Assembly: GCA_032718475.1 (NCBI GenBank)
Contig: JAUCBJ010000509.1
Coordinates: forward strand, 1-47,230
Length of the DNA: 47,230 bases
Source: Nemertoderma westbladi
Lineage: Eukaryota > Xenacoelomorpha > Nemertodermatida > Nemertodermatidae
Reading direction: 5' to 3'
This document shows positions 10,480-21,833 of the stretch, one piece after another. Numbering within the stretch: the stretch's first letter is position 1; each line of letters opens with the position of its first letter. The notes under the pieces were generated by a model, which saw only the letters and a list, made by a program, of their open reading frames with translations, searched no databases and was not told where the DNA came from. Position numbers and translations under genes: made by a program.

Positions 10480-11557
10480 CATATAGTGCAGTTCATGATT
10501 GAGTTCAGTTCAGTAGCTGCCCGGACTTTCTGGAATATTTCGATTTTCATAGTTTATGGGACTTGTTGACTTGTATGCTGTAGATTCTACATGCACACAT
10601 TGTGTATAAAATTGTATATATCTACTATAAATCATTTTTTTCATTTCCAACCAATTCTACTATAGACCATTTTTTCATTTCCAATACAATGATGACCAAT
10701 CTACAAGGTTATGTAATTCATTCTGGGGAAAATTTGCCTTATCATACATAGTTCTATCAAATATTTAGCCTCAGTTCCATCTATTTAAATGCATAGGCTT
10801 TTCCTTTTGTTCGGCACAGCTTTGCAAAGTCGGCAATGACGTCCAGGTGGGATCGAACTGGTGACCTCCAGGTTGGAAGTCTGATGCTATTGGCTTTTCC
10901 TGTGAAACGTAATTATAAAAGGGCGGATGCATAACAGAGAATGTATTTTGTATATTGTCTAAAGTGTCACTTGGAAAAATGCGTCTACAATTGGCATGCT
11001 GCATCGCAGCTGCATTATATATTTAGGAATGCTGTGCCGGCTTGTCGATAAAATTGCATCGCCACAACTCCCTATCACCCATAACATTTGCTAGAGAAGC
11101 TGCATCTTCAAGACCGGAGTGCCCTTAAGAGGTGTCTCAAGAAAGTCATGGGTTCTCATGTCTACTATGCTTATTCACTCCATGTCGCCACTAAATCACA
11201 AGATTATGCACTGGCAGGTCCTCATGGCGAAGGCAATGTCATGCAAGAAGGATTTATTCATCACTGCACGAACAATGCAGAGCCGAAGGGCAGAAGTTGA
11301 TTTCCGGAAGAGTGGTGGTGCAGGTGTTCCTGCTCCTTACCCAGCCATGGACTTCGACCTCGCTCCACATACATGATGCAACACAACTCCCAGCAGGGAT
11401 CCCAAACTTCTGTAAACCCCCCCATTTATTCTAATTAACTTGGCAGGGAAACTAGTGCCGAAGTCTTCAGTTTACAAGTTTAGTTTAGGATTCCCATTCC
11501 AGAGGCCGAGGTCCCGGCCATTTATTCATTATTTTGTTAACTTATGACTGCTGAATA
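10480..11557. repeat. Duplicated block, copy 1 (left half, BEL-occupied)
   Basis: This block matches 30388-31359 plus 32928-33004 with few substitutions and small indels (an extra 8 bases near 10562 and an extra run near 10808). It contains a minus-strand LINE tail (10985-11300). It ends at the 5-bp GAATA that abuts the left LTR of the BEL element; the continuation TATGGCTAAT is found on the far side of the element at 24601, as it is without interruption at 33005. Confidence 0.85.
10985..11300 (-). mobile_element. LINE 3' end inside duplicated block, copy 1
   Basis: On the minus strand: GHCFRREDQPVHNL-type coding relics near 11220-11290, an MTFLR-type segment at 11130-11150, CTAGCAAATGTTATGGGTGA at 11080-11100, then the non-coding AAGCCGGCACAGCATTC and ATGCAGCATGCCA end. 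Numerous lesions. It was present before the block was duplicated, since 30870-31180 has the same fragment. Confidence 0.7.
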
Positions 11558-12495
11558 TGTTCGTGCCGCTGACTTTTTCTAACTCACAACGCGATATTTG
11601 TCATGGAGCGATGGTATTTTTACGTTGAGTTGCAATACGCTAATTAATTAGTACTTTAATAGGCTTAATGAATATATGAAGTGTATGTATAGATTACGGT
11701 GCCCGGAATGTAATTGAACCAGACAACAATCGGACACAAAGGGCTGTCAATCACACACAGTGCACTGGCAATAAAGGGCAGAGAACAAATGGCTTGACAC
11801 TCACCGTGTGCGGCAAATAGCTCCCCTTGTTTCCCTTTAATTGTTGAACAACGTCTTGTGTTATATCTTTCTTCATATATTACTTTCAATGCAGATTACA
11901 GTATATACCGTATATATCAAACTTATTATACAGTTAATAATTAATGATTTATAAATACTGCATACATAACTATTAAATTTAGTACTATTTGAACTTAATT
12001 TTATTGCTTTCCTATAGCAACTCTATCGCGTTACGGTGAGGGATAAATTAATAATCACCGCTCAATATTAAACCAAGGCCTTATATACCACATAACAAAT
12101 AGGGATGTCCTATACACAAGTACAGCAGCTGCGATTGCCCTAGAAATTCAACCAATCACAGCGTCAGAAATCTGTAAATCTCATTAACTGCCATCTGGTT
12201 GTTACAGCTGAATCTTCTACAATAAGTAGAATATGAGAAAGAAAAGAAAGCACACAATATAAATTACGTTTCAATAACCTAACCAACCACCAATATGGCC
12301 CTCATGGATTTGCCTTAGGACGGCAGAATATATTAAGTTATTAATAGTAATTAATTCACTGTACCGTAATAGGGGAACATAATCATTGGTGAAATCAGGT
12401 TATGGAATATAAACTAATGAGAGCTTATAACGATATTTAAGATACTGAATAGGGCCTATAACAGATAAACTAAATATAGGCGAGTTTCACCAACA
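11558..12495 (-). repeat. 3' LTR of the BEL/Pao element
   Basis: This 938-bp LTR is downstream of pol on the minus strand. The base run just inside it, read on the minus strand, is TTTTGGGGCGG, which could serve as the polypurine tract. Six substitutions separate it from the other LTR. Confidence 0.92.
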
Positions 12496-14389
12496 CCGCC
12501 CCAAAAGGGTTTGTGTGGCATGTCACAAAAACATATAAAATACTACAATTTTCTTAAAACACAAACTCTTTCAAAGAATGAAACAATAGTAAGTCGCCTA
12601 TAAATATAAATCGCACATTGTTGCAAATTTTACTAGTTCATTACTTGCTTGCATGCATAGGTTAAAAATATTTCCATTAAGATATCATAATGTATACTGG
12701 ACAGATTGTACGAAATTGATAATAATTTTTGAGCAATTTAAATACAATAAAGATCAACATCAAACTTAAATCAGTCATTGCTCCAAACTATTTAAATTTC
12801 AGTTACATACATCTGTAATCAACTACATAATAAAAGTATAACATAAAATACTATTCTATAACCAAAGTTAATATACAAGCATAATGAAGCACTCCCAATA
12901 AGTACATTACATATACTGCATAACAATACATATATAATATATATACTAAATAATAAAGCTACCTACATCATTGTTGAATATTGGTTAAACCATCATGGTC
13001 GCAATTGCGAGAACAACGTGGCAGATGCGATCAAAGTTGTGAGAGTTGTAGTCCTGTCGATATTCTCGCGAAATCAGTACATTCGGAGCGACGAACGGAT
13101 TTTTCCCAGTACTAATTTGTTCCGGTTGATCGAGCCGCGATACATCAGTCAACTAGGTATACATCAGTCAACTCCCGGACAAGCCCCCAATTTATCTTTG
13201 AACCAGAGAAGCCCACCAGGTCCCACTCGTTGAAGGCACACTATGGAGTGTGTAACAATCACCATGACATGTTGCCCCACACTGGGCGAGCAGGTATCAC
13301 CGAACATTCTGCAACGTAAATACATTCTTCGGGGTTAACTTGGTACTTTAGAGGGGCATACCGCAAGGCTTATGCCAGACCACCCATTCCCAAACCCCTT
13401 ATTCACCAGTTTCTACTGTAACACTCATAGTTAGAGGATATATATATGAGATGTATATACAATACATGCGCCCCTCCATTACATCACATTCATACAATAT
13501 ACGGTACTGGATTTAATTTGTTGTCTCTGTCTTTTGTGATTTCTAGAATATTTACAGTTGTATATAAAAAAGCATATAAAAACAAGCAATTGGCAATTTA
13601 TATGAATAATGAATATTGGGGGTAAATATTCTAGAGATCGAGCGTAGTTAGAGTCTCGCGTCATTCATTCAGATCTGGAAATGTCCGATTATTGTAATTT
13701 TATATAGAGCCGGGTCTTGAATATAATTTTTAATTAGGTATCACAGCATTCTAACTAGCAAGAAGGAAGTGATAAAAACTCAATAAATCACTTATGATCT
13801 ATCCATACACAAAGTTGCATCCGGTCGTACCGAAATATTAATTTCCTCCGCTCCCGTGACAACTTTAGCCTCATACTTTGATATTTTGTGATTTAATTAT
13901 CTATCTAAACACGAAATAGGCTTAGCTGTCTTGTACATATATTACATATACTATTTACTGAAATGTTCATTCAGAATTATCATCCATTAATACACAAGAG
14001 CCATCATACAACTGGCTGCGCATGCCCACACATACTGGCTCTTTATCATACATACCAGGCTCACAGATACAAACATACATATAAATGATATAACTGAATT
14101 ATACAATCGGTACAATTGAGTACATTTTTATACACAGACATAAATATATACAAATCCCGAGAATCAATACAAGTGCATATGTAATATAAATACTAGTGTA
14201 TCTAGGAGGCCTAATAAGAACATCTAGGAGACCTAATAAGTCTGTAACAACAGTCTGTAAAGAATAATGCAATATGGATTGAATTGTATTGTATGCGGCG
14301 TACTTTACAATTATGCTATAAAGGAATGAATACACCAGTAGCTACTATAGTATGGTAATCTGTGCCATCCTGTATATGTTGTCTTCATC
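12496..14389 (-). other. BEL 3' untranslated/internal region without ORF
   Basis: About 1.9 kb lies between the end of pol and the 3' LTR. Only short open frames are present and no env-like membrane protein is seen. This is long for a BEL element. It may hold a decayed extra gene or an old insertion, but I could not identify either. Confidence 0.5.
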
Positions 14390-15190
14390 TTATTGAGTAT
14401 ATTCGATAATTTCAGGTTTATTTGGTTGTTGTCCATAGTTCTCAGATAGCCCACGGGCTCGTTCCAATAGACATAATCTACCAATAGCTCTGTTGAGGTG
14501 CTGTCCCTGGTCAGAAAGAACTTCTACTTCACGCACCCTTCCATCTTTACCTAGAATTACCTTTGTAATGCGACCAGTAGTCCAATACTTGCAAGGAAGA
14601 TTGTTGTCAACCAGAAGTACCATGTCTCCAACTTGTGCATTCCTCTGTTCTGCAAACCACTTAGTGCGTAAATGAATACTTGGCAAATAATGTTTCTCGA
14701 AGTGAATTGAGAAGCGCTTTGTTAGAAGTTGCATTATACGCCATGTTTGACGGAGGTACTCATCTCCATCAGTGGGTTCACTAATGGGTATCATGGTGAC
14801 CTTTTTCTTCATCATGAAGTGAGCGGGTGTGAGAGACTCTAAAGCGTGAGGGTCGGATGATACAGGCATAAGAGGCCTGCCATTTATGTATGATGCAATC
14901 TCCTCAAAAAGGGTTCTCAGCAATTCATCATTAAGGTATGCTTTACACGGCAATATATGATTCAATGAGATTTTTACACGTCGAATAAGCCGTTCCCAGC
15001 TTCCTCCATACCAAGGAGCATGACTAGGAATAAATTTCCAGTCAGAACCTTTGATTTTGAGAGAATCATCAAGTTGTTGTTGATTCCAGTCTGTTATAAG
15101 TTTTGTGATCTCATTCGAAGAACCGATAAAATTTGTGCCTCTATCTGATCGGACCACTTCGCTTGTTCCATATCTTGCAATTTGCCGTCT
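14390..15190 (-). pseudogene. BEL integrase C-terminal half and DUF5641
   Basis: The open frame (14390-15157, extendable upstream to about 15190) starts within the integrase core: SDRGTNF carries the second catalytic Asp and HAPWYGGSWERLIRRVK carries the catalytic Glu (residue about 55). A C-terminal DUF5641 domain follows from about residue 150 (LRTKWF, VGDMVLLVDNNLP, GRITKVILGKDGRVR), typical of BEL/Pao polyproteins. In the intact element this would be fused to the RT-RNase H part and insert cDNA into the genome. It is cut off from the N-terminal half of integrase by a small deletion with frameshift near 15190-15205. Confidence 0.9.
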
Positions 15191-15204
15191 GGCATAATAA
15201 AAAA

Positions 15205-16032
15205 CTAAAGGTCGTTCACCATGTCAATATGCACTGCTCGACAAGTCAGACAAATGAACAGTACACCCCATCTCTTTACCAAAGTACGAGCCCTTTTTAC
15301 TTCAATAGGCCCAAATAGGTCGACACCTGTGAAAGTGAATGGGGGTGAGTAACTACCAAGTCTTTCAAGTGGTAAAGCAGCCTCTAATTGTGTCATAGGT
15401 CTACAGTTAATTTTCTTACATGGAATACACTCATTAAGTACAAAATTCAAGGCCTTGCGAGGGTGTACAAAATAATAACGCGTGCGTATTTGATTGATGA
15501 TATATTCTCGACCCGCATGCAATAATGACTTATGAACATCAGAAATTATTTTTGTTTGCACTCTTGTATCATACACTAAAATTGGATACTTAGTGTCAAA
15601 TGAAAGAGGAGCATTGGTCAATCTCCCACCGACTCTAATAAGCCCATCTCTCATTGTGCTACTGTATCGGTTGCTAAGTATAAGGTTTGCATGAGTAAGC
15701 AACTTGTCATAATCATTAAGGTTATCTCGTTTTTCTGTGATACGTAAAAGTTTCAAGTTTGTACAGTCTACTTCTGGCAGAGACATGAATTTTCGTGTCT
15801 GACGTTGATTGTACCAATAGTGGAAGAGTAACCTAAGATAGGTTACTGCACGACATAAGCGGTTCCATGAACTGTAATGGTTGAAATAATTCTCTAATCT
15901 TTGAGAAACACCCAAAGAAAGGTCAGGTAGATCCGGTGCATTTGTCCAGAATGTTTTATCTAGAATATCTAGTTTACTACCAGTAAAGGTATTCTGAATA
16001 ATGATATAGTTATTTGAGGAGCCAAGTGAGTT
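15205..16032 (-). pseudogene. BEL integrase N-terminal half
   Basis: This frame continues directly from the RNase H frame after an in-frame TGA at 16033-16035. It includes a linker, the HHCC zinc-binding domain (H near residue 130 of the segment from 15915, CIPCKK near 165) and the start of the catalytic core with FTGVDLFGP (first catalytic Asp). It ends at a TAG (15205-15207) right after HIDMVNDL. In related elements about a dozen further residues join this point to the RRQIARYGTSE segment found in another frame, so a few bases have been lost and the frame changed. Confidence 0.88.
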
Positions 16033-17050
16033 TCATAAAAGTTTGGACTTTGAGGGTTTGGATTTTGGCCTGATTATTTCTGCTCCCTTGGCCTGTTCTA
16101 TTTGTTGTTGGCTGAGTTGTTTAGGCCAATTTATTTCAGGTTGTTGAAGAAATTCTGGACCATGAATCCAAGACTCAGTGTGTAACAGCTCCAAAGGAGT
16201 AGCTCCTCGGGATGCAATGTCTGCTGGATTCAGTGGGCCTGGACAATAACGCCACTGTTCCGGCTTTGAAGTATTCAGAATTACATGCCTTCGATTTCTG
16301 ACAAAGACACTAAACTCACATTTACTATTAGTTATATATTGCAGAACCAGTGCTGCATCCGTCCAATAGACAATTTGTTGTAGTTTATATTTGGTTTGTT
16401 CAATAAGATCATTTGCTACAATGGCAGAATATACGGCAGCTTGAAGCTCTGCCTTAGGAATGTCTAATGACTCATGTTTAAGCTTCGCTTTGGCGAAGTC
16501 TAAGGATACTTCGACACCAGTATCATCCTCCTTGCGAAAGTATGCAGTAATACCCATGCCCTGTGTGCTAGCATCACTAAACATATGTAATGCATATTGA
16601 TGGTGGGGTTGAGCATTATAGAAATATTTTCTGGGTATTAATAGCTGATCAATAGCTGGTAATTGCGATTCCCAAGCTTTCCACTCTTTCAATATGACCC
16701 CATCCAAATGGTCGTCCCAGTTTGTATCAAGCTTCCACATTTTCTGAACCAACTGCCTAGCTCGTAGAGTAATAGGACAAATAAAACCCAGAGGGTCAAA
16801 GTTAGAAGACAATATACTTAAACAAATGCGCTTCGTTCTGACTTCCCCACCACGTGGCTTCACTTGAAAGTATAATTGATTTGCCTCAGTATTCCATCGT
16901 AAACCTAGGGTTTTGGTAACAGGCAGAGGCTCTTTAAAAAGATCTATATCAGTGGCAGCCCTGTCGTCTTTCAGAATAGAGGATAGCATTACCTTTGAAT
17001 TACTTACAAATTTAGTAAGCTTAAAACCTCCTAATTTCAGACATTCAAAT
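16033..17050 (-). pseudogene. BEL RT end, RNase H and Peptidase_A17-type region
   Basis: Contains the conserved BEL connection region (GLRWNTEANQLYF, FDPLGFICPITLRARQLVQK) and an RNase H domain with the acidic residues in FSDAS, PKAELQA and YWTDAALVLQYI, closing with CPGPLNPADIASRG. It would degrade the RNA strand during cDNA synthesis. The true join to the RT frame is at 17047-17050, where one extra base in a run of three T (minus strand) shifts the frame; the segment from 17051 to 17109 in this frame is out-of-frame RT sequence. It ends in a TGA at 16033-16035, after which the same frame stays open through the integrase N-terminus. Confidence 0.9.
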
Positions 17051-20000
17051 TGTGCCTTTCGCTGTAACAATTGCTTCCTCCACAGTAGGTTTAGAACACA
17101 AATTGTCATCCATATAAAAATCTTCCTTTATATTGTCAATGACCCCTGGAGGAAACTTCAATTTATTATCATCAGCTGTACTTTGCAGTATGAAACTGGC
17201 ATTTGAAGGACTTGATATTAGACCAAAGGCCTGGATTGTCATTCTATATTGGCGCAATTCGCAAGTTAGTTTACCCTCAGGCCACCACAGAATCCTTAAA
17301 CTATCACGATCAATTTCACATGCCTTCACCTGAAGGAACATTTCCTTAATATCGGATGCAAATGCAATATTATATTGGCGTAGGCGAATTAAAATTCCTG
17401 TAAGAGACCGGAGAAGATTAGGGCCAGACATAAGTTCTGTATTTAATGAATGACCTTTGTACATTGCAGCACCATCTTTAACAACTCGTATGCATCCTGG
17501 TTTATCTTCTCGTTGAATAAAGTGGTGTGGTAAATAATATGTTCTGTTGGTATCTTGAGTATGAGGAGGAATCTCCTCCATATATCCATTTGAAATATAA
17601 TGGTTCATTTTATCGGAATACATCTTGTGTATTTCTTTGTTGGCTAATAATCGACGTTTTAATTGTTGAGCACGAGTTAGAGCCAATGGAAGGTTATTAA
17701 TTAAGTTTGGTTCTTGAGCTCGCCATAGGAGCCCAATTTCATATTTCCCTTCTTCAGGGATAAATCGTCGAGTAGTTTGTTGAATTTGAAATGATCGTTC
17801 ATCTTCCACAGACAGGGTTTTTGCATTAGCGTTATGTTCAAGTTTGTCTTGATCAAGCCAAGCAATAACTTTCTCAGTAAGTCTAAGTTTATTAATAGCT
17901 TCTTCAATCGGTGCTAAAGATTCACAGGTAGAAGGATTATCTAAATGAGTGGTAGAATCATGAAGCAGATTACATAGATGAGTTTGGCATTGAAGTATCT
18001 CTTCCTCGGGCATCAGGCCAATTGGATCAGTATTGGTGCAGCGCAGTGCCTCACTGGACCATTCAACTTCCGAATCAGAACTATCGGAGACATCTTTGGA
18101 AGAACAGGGAATGTCTACTGAATTACCAACTATGTGATCCTTTGCGATACCACGTTCATATAATGTACGTTCTGAGGGCCCAGTACAATACCAGCCCAAC
18201 CGTGTCAGGACTGCATAATCTTGAAGTGGTAATGGATTACTCGGAATTTTGTTCAAGGGTTCAAACACTTCATGCAAGTTTTGTCCTATTAATAAATTAA
18301 TACCTGGATAGTCTACAGCATGATATGGAATCTTATGTTGAAGTGTAAATTTGTCATTCCCCCAATCATAAGGTGTAGATTGACTAGTTTGGAAGTTAGG
18401 AATGACTACTAACCTAGCATGTGGAACAATACCACTGAGCATCCTGTCAGCAGGCAATAAATCTCCTTCATAATAACCTGTTTGTACTGTAGTTTTCCAT
18501 ACATCCATAACACCAGAGAGATTTAACCGTAGAGGTTTCCTAGTTTGCCCTTGAAAAATTAGTTCAGCTAACTCTTTGTCAATAAAGGAAAGAGAGCTAC
18601 CACTATCTAATAGAGCATTTACAGTCACTAGTCCTCTTGTTCCCCTAATTCTAACCTGCAGAATTGGAAACTCTCTTATACGATCTTGACTCTTTGAACC
18701 TGCTGGATGAATCTTAGTATCCTCCTCATAGGTCAATGCTTTATATACATATCGAGAATCGCAAGTTTCTTCATCAGTAAATTCATTTTTCTCAAATTCA
18801 TCAGTATCTATAATATCACTATTGTTAACTGTTTCTTCTACTAGTTCGCATATTTTATGAACCCTATCAAGTGCTGGGGGTGTTTTGTCGACATGAAGCA
18901 AAAGATTATGAGTACCCTTACATTTGAAACATCGTAAAGAAGATCTGCAGTCTAAACGAAGATGTCCCGGTCGCAAACATATGAAACATAAATGATTCTT
19001 ACGAAGGAATTCTCGCCTAGTTGCAATAGAGTCATTTTTGAAAACATCACAGAGGGTTATCCTATGCCCTCTTTTCTTGCATCTAATACAAGGTTCTTTG
19101 CTCATTTTTATGTTATCACCAATGGAGTTAAGACAAGAACCTTCTAGAGTTCCACCATCTATGACATCAGTCAAAAGGTCACTATATGCTTCAGCCAAGT
19201 AATTTGCAATTGCATTATTGATTGGTTTTGATTTATTTTCTATAGATAAATCACGTTGAGGTTTCTTAAAAGGAAACTTTGCTTGACCCTTTGAAGGTTT
19301 GCTATAAAGATTTTGTACACGTCCACCTGCATCATCTTCTGTTTCACCTTCCTCATGTATATCATTTAATTGCATAATATTGTGAGATCGTCTCTTATCT
19401 CTATCCTTCCCAACAGAATGTCTGTCAGCAACCTTATCCTTTCCCATTGAATGTTTGTCTGAAGACCGTTCACGCTCTCTCTTAATAAAGGTTAAGTCAG
19501 TTTCCTTCTGAAGAAATTCGAGAAATTCCTCCATCACTGGTTCACGTCTATGTTTATCACGTGTATAAAGTACAATTTTGTCCCAACGATAACCTATACC
19601 TCCTGTGGGCAGTGCCGCTGAAACCATTCTCACAACCATTGGATTATTATAGGTATCAGATTTCTTCAACCAATCCAACTGGCAACATATGGTTCTCAGT
19701 TCATCAGCATATGCAATTAAATTATCTGTTGTAACCTTACGATGAACTGTCAACTTATCAAAAATCCTCGATGCCAAAGTTGTTTCATTACCATATCTTC
19801 TCTTTAGAATGTCCCATGCATTATCTATACCATTTGGCATACCCCTAAACCCTTCTGCTAATTTCTTTGGCTCACCATCCAAGCTATCTATAAGAAGCTT
19901 CAACCTTTCATTGGCTGGAAGAAGACTGTCCTTAATAGAAGTTTCATAGTGGTCAAGAAAAGGTATCCATTCTAAAAGTTGGCCATTGAATTTGGTAATA

Positions 20001-20482
20001 GTTCCCATCATAAGTGCTTGTCTAGCATCTGAAAAAAAACTCTGCGAAGCGAGTATAGAATTCAACTCAGAAGTCTCATTAATGGGATCATTCGATGGAG
20101 GACGTCGTAAAATTTGGGAAGGGTAATTATGCGCGCCACTACTATTAACATCTGGTAAGGAAGAACATTCTGCTTCTTGATAAATATTATTTATTTTTGA
20201 GGCATTACGAATGGCTGCTTCACCATGTACTGCTTGTGACCTAGATACAAGAGGCTGATTAGTTGCTAAATAATCTTGGCGGATAACCATTTCCTGTTGC
20301 AACTCCTCCAATTTGACTCTGTGTTGTTCTAACTGCTCCAATTGTAAACGATGTTTACCTGCTAGTGAATGGGTTTCTTCCCGTAGACGATCCAGTTTCT
20401 GTGCTTCGCGGTTAGATTCTTGCAGAATGTATATGATTTTATCCTTTTCAACAGAGTTTATCATTCTCAGACAATGTAACAT
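17045..20482 (-). CDS. BEL gag-pol: DUF1759, zinc knuckles, protease, RT
   Basis: An open frame of 1145 residues. Residues about 15-90 are a charged coiled coil. A DUF1759-type gag domain runs from about 150 to 310 (FNGQLLEWIPFLDHYE, LIDSLDGEPKKL, AWDILKRRYGN). A basic linker follows, then cysteine-rich zinc knuckles at about 460-540 (CIRCKKRGH, CFICLRPGHLRLDC, CFKCKGTHNLLLH). A retropepsin-like domain (DUF1758) has the active-site LLDSGSS near 626. RT runs from about 940, with GAAMYKGHSLN near 1005 and the catalytic FYMDDNL near 1122. The RT motif usually written RVVFDGSA reads RVVKDGAA, a possible lesion. Translation stops soon after the YMDD box because of a frameshift, so RNase H and integrase are cut off. 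Confidence 0.93.
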   Translation of the reverse strand: MLHCLRMINSVEKDKIIYILQESNREAQKLDRLREETHSLAGKHRLQLEQLEQHRVKLEELQQEMVIRQDYLATNQPLVSRSQAVHGEAAIRNASKINNIYQEAECSSLPDVNSSGAHNYPSQILRRPPSNDPINETSELNSILASQSFFSDARQALMMGTITKFNGQLLEWIPFLDHYETSIKDSLLPANERLKLLIDSLDGEPKKLAEGFRGMPNGIDNAWDILKRRYGNETTLASRIFDKLTVHRKVTTDNLIAYADELRTICCQLDWLKKSDTYNNPMVVRMVSAALPTGGIGYRWDKIVLYTRDKHRREPVMEEFLEFLQKETDLTFIKRERERSSDKHSMGKDKVADRHSVGKDRDKRRSHNIMQLNDIHEEGETEDDAGGRVQNLYSKPSKGQAKFPFKKPQRDLSIENKSKPINNAIANYLAEAYSDLLTDVIDGGTLEGSCLNSIGDNIKMSKEPCIRCKKRGHRITLCDVFKNDSIATRREFLRKNHLCFICLRPGHLRLDCRSSLRCFKCKGTHNLLLHVDKTPPALDRVHKICELVEETVNNSDIIDTDEFEKNEFTDEETCDSRYVYKALTYEEDTKIHPAGSKSQDRIREFPILQVRIRGTRGLVTVNALLDSGSSLSFIDKELAELIFQGQTRKPLRLNLSGVMDVWKTTVQTGYYEGDLLPADRMLSGIVPHARLVVIPNFQTSQSTPYDWGNDKFTLQHKIPYHAVDYPGINLLIGQNLHEVFEPLNKIPSNPLPLQDYAVLTRLGWYCTGPSERTLYERGIAKDHIVGNSVDIPCSSKDVSDSSDSEVEWSSEALRCTNTDPIGLMPEEEILQCQTHLCNLLHDSTTHLDNPSTCESLAPIEEAINKLRLTEKVIAWLDQDKLEHNANAKTLSVEDERSFQIQQTTRRFIPEEGKYEIGLLWRAQEPNLINNLPLALTRAQQLKRRLLANKEIHKMYSDKMNHYISNGYMEEIPPHTQDTNRTYYLPHHFIQREDKPGCIRVVKDGAAMYKGHSLNTELMSGPNLLRSLTGILIRLRQYNIAFASDIKEMFLQVKACEIDRDSLRILWWPEGKLTCELRQYRMTIQAFGLISSPSNASFILQSTADDNKLKFPPGVIDNIKEDFYMDDNLCSKPTVEEAIVTAKGTI

Positions 20483-20590
20483 TATCTGTCACTGGTGTTT
20501 GAAAACTCCTTGGAGCAAATGGAGGTACCTCCGGGTTGAGGGGCACAGGAGATACTCCTCCAAAGGAGACCCGAGGTATACGAGAAGGCA

Positions 20591-21040
20591 TCATTTTTCC
20601 TGCTGTTGACGAATTTCAAGCCGACTATTAGCCACCACAAATTCAACTTCTTGGTTGGCTTTATCTATTTCACATTCTACTTCTCGCTTAGCTCGTTCTG
20701 CTTCCCGATGAACACGATCTGCTTCATGCTTAGCATCCAGATCAGAAATGGCTAACTCTATCTCTAATGTTTTGTTTAGTGCATCTAATGCTTCTTGTTC
20801 ACATTGCCTGTCACCTTCTTCCATCTGCTTAAATAATTCTTGCACAATATTGTCTGATTCCTTACTGCGTGCATTCAATCCCTTTAACCTGTCTCTCACA
20901 TAAGCTTCACCATGAAAATCAAAGATGGGAGACAAGAACTTATTAATTGTATTATCACCTTCTTCACCTTCATCACCTACTATTTCAATATCAGTTTCAC
21001 ACTGTCTCTTCAGGAAGAATTCCTTGTGCACGAAGATCAC
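20591..21040 (-). pseudogene. BEL gag N-terminal coiled-coil segment
   Basis: An open frame of 149 residues in the same frame as the large gag-pol frame, separated from it by a TGA at 20591 and a second stop near 20495. It is acidic at first (VGDEGEEGDN) and then forms a long charged coiled coil rich in A, E, K and R (HREAERAKREVE). Between 20591 and 20465 the +1 frame is open and proline-rich (SRIPRVSFGGVSPVPLN), suggesting two compensating frameshifts. In an intact element this segment probably continued from the frame at 20997-21833. No known domain was recognised. Confidence 0.6.
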
Positions 21041-21833
21041 CTTTTACGGCTTCTCTAACCAATCCCTCTGTTAATAGTATTGCTGTCTCTGCAATATCCA
21101 CTGTCTTGGACATTAAGCTATCTATTGAGTCCAGAGCTGATTGTGATTCACCACGTATGGCTGCTTCATGAAAGGCAGACAATATTACTTTAATTCTATA
21201 TAGTTTCTCCTTCAGTTCCAAATCTAATTTTTTATACTCTATTAAAGATAATACCGGTACTTCACGTTTACACTTACTCTTCAACTTAGTACAATGGTTG
21301 ACAAACCCTTGCACATAACCACGAATAGTTCTTCCAAACTTAACCCAATTTGAGTAATCCTTAGGTACATTTTGTTCATACAAATGCTCCCAGGTTAAAC
21401 TTCTAAAATCGAAGTACTGGGTAAGTGCTGGGCGCTGAAATTGGGTTAAATTATGTGGGTTATAAACTGGAATATAATTACTTGGCCCTGCAGCGGTGGC
21501 ACTAGGGGTGGTTGCAGCAACAGTGTTTGGAATAGGTACTGCTGAAGCTGTCACTGGAATAGGCCTATTTGTCAGAACTGTATTACCGGTAGTATAAGTC
21601 TTAGATCTAACTACAGTGGGCAATGAGGTAATAATCACGGGATCAGTTATTGGTACTGTTAAGCCTACCGATACTGTTATTGGTACCGGTACCCCAGTGA
21701 TAGTACTAGTGGTTGGAGAGTCAGGTCCTGTGAGATAAGTTTCATCAGGGCCACTATCAATGCCACTACCGGTAGTAGGTGTTTTTGTCTGGTCCAAATC
21801 GTTGTCACTAAGTATAGTTAAATTAGGGTCCAT
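20997..21833 (-). CDS. BEL 5'-most ORF, gag leader of unknown function
   Basis: An ORF of 278 residues starting at an ATG 1.8 kb inside the 5' LTR. Residues 1-125 are low-complexity and rich in Thr, Pro, Val and Ser. Residues 126-278 look globular and mostly helical (FDFRSLTWEHLYEQNV, WVKFGRTIRGYVQGFV, SLIEYKKLDLELKEKL). I recognise no family. It overlaps the following coiled-coil frame by 44 bases in a different frame, so either the two were once one gag protein broken by a frameshift, or they are joined by ribosomal frameshifting. BEL gags usually start much closer to DUF1759, so this leader is unusual. Confidence 0.7.
   Translation of the reverse strand: MDPNLTILSDNDLDQTKTPTTGSGIDSGPDETYLTGPDSPTTSTITGVPVPITVSVGLTVPITDPVIITSLPTVVRSKTYTTGNTVLTNRPIPVTASAVPIPNTVAATTPSATAAGPSNYIPVYNPHNLTQFQRPALTQYFDFRSLTWEHLYEQNVPKDYSNWVKFGRTIRGYVQGFVNHCTKLKSKCKREVPVLSLIEYKKLDLELKEKLYRIKVILSAFHEAAIRGESQSALDSIDSLMSKTVDIAETAILLTEGLVREAVKGDLRAQGILPEETV

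Noticed and set aside
11665-11889. A 74-residue minus-strand frame found identically at 23765-23989
   Set aside because: Both lie inside the LTRs of the BEL element; the identity reflects the LTR pair, not a duplicated gene.
12496-14389. env gene of the BEL element
   Set aside because: No frame long enough for an envelope protein, no signal peptide or membrane anchor seen.
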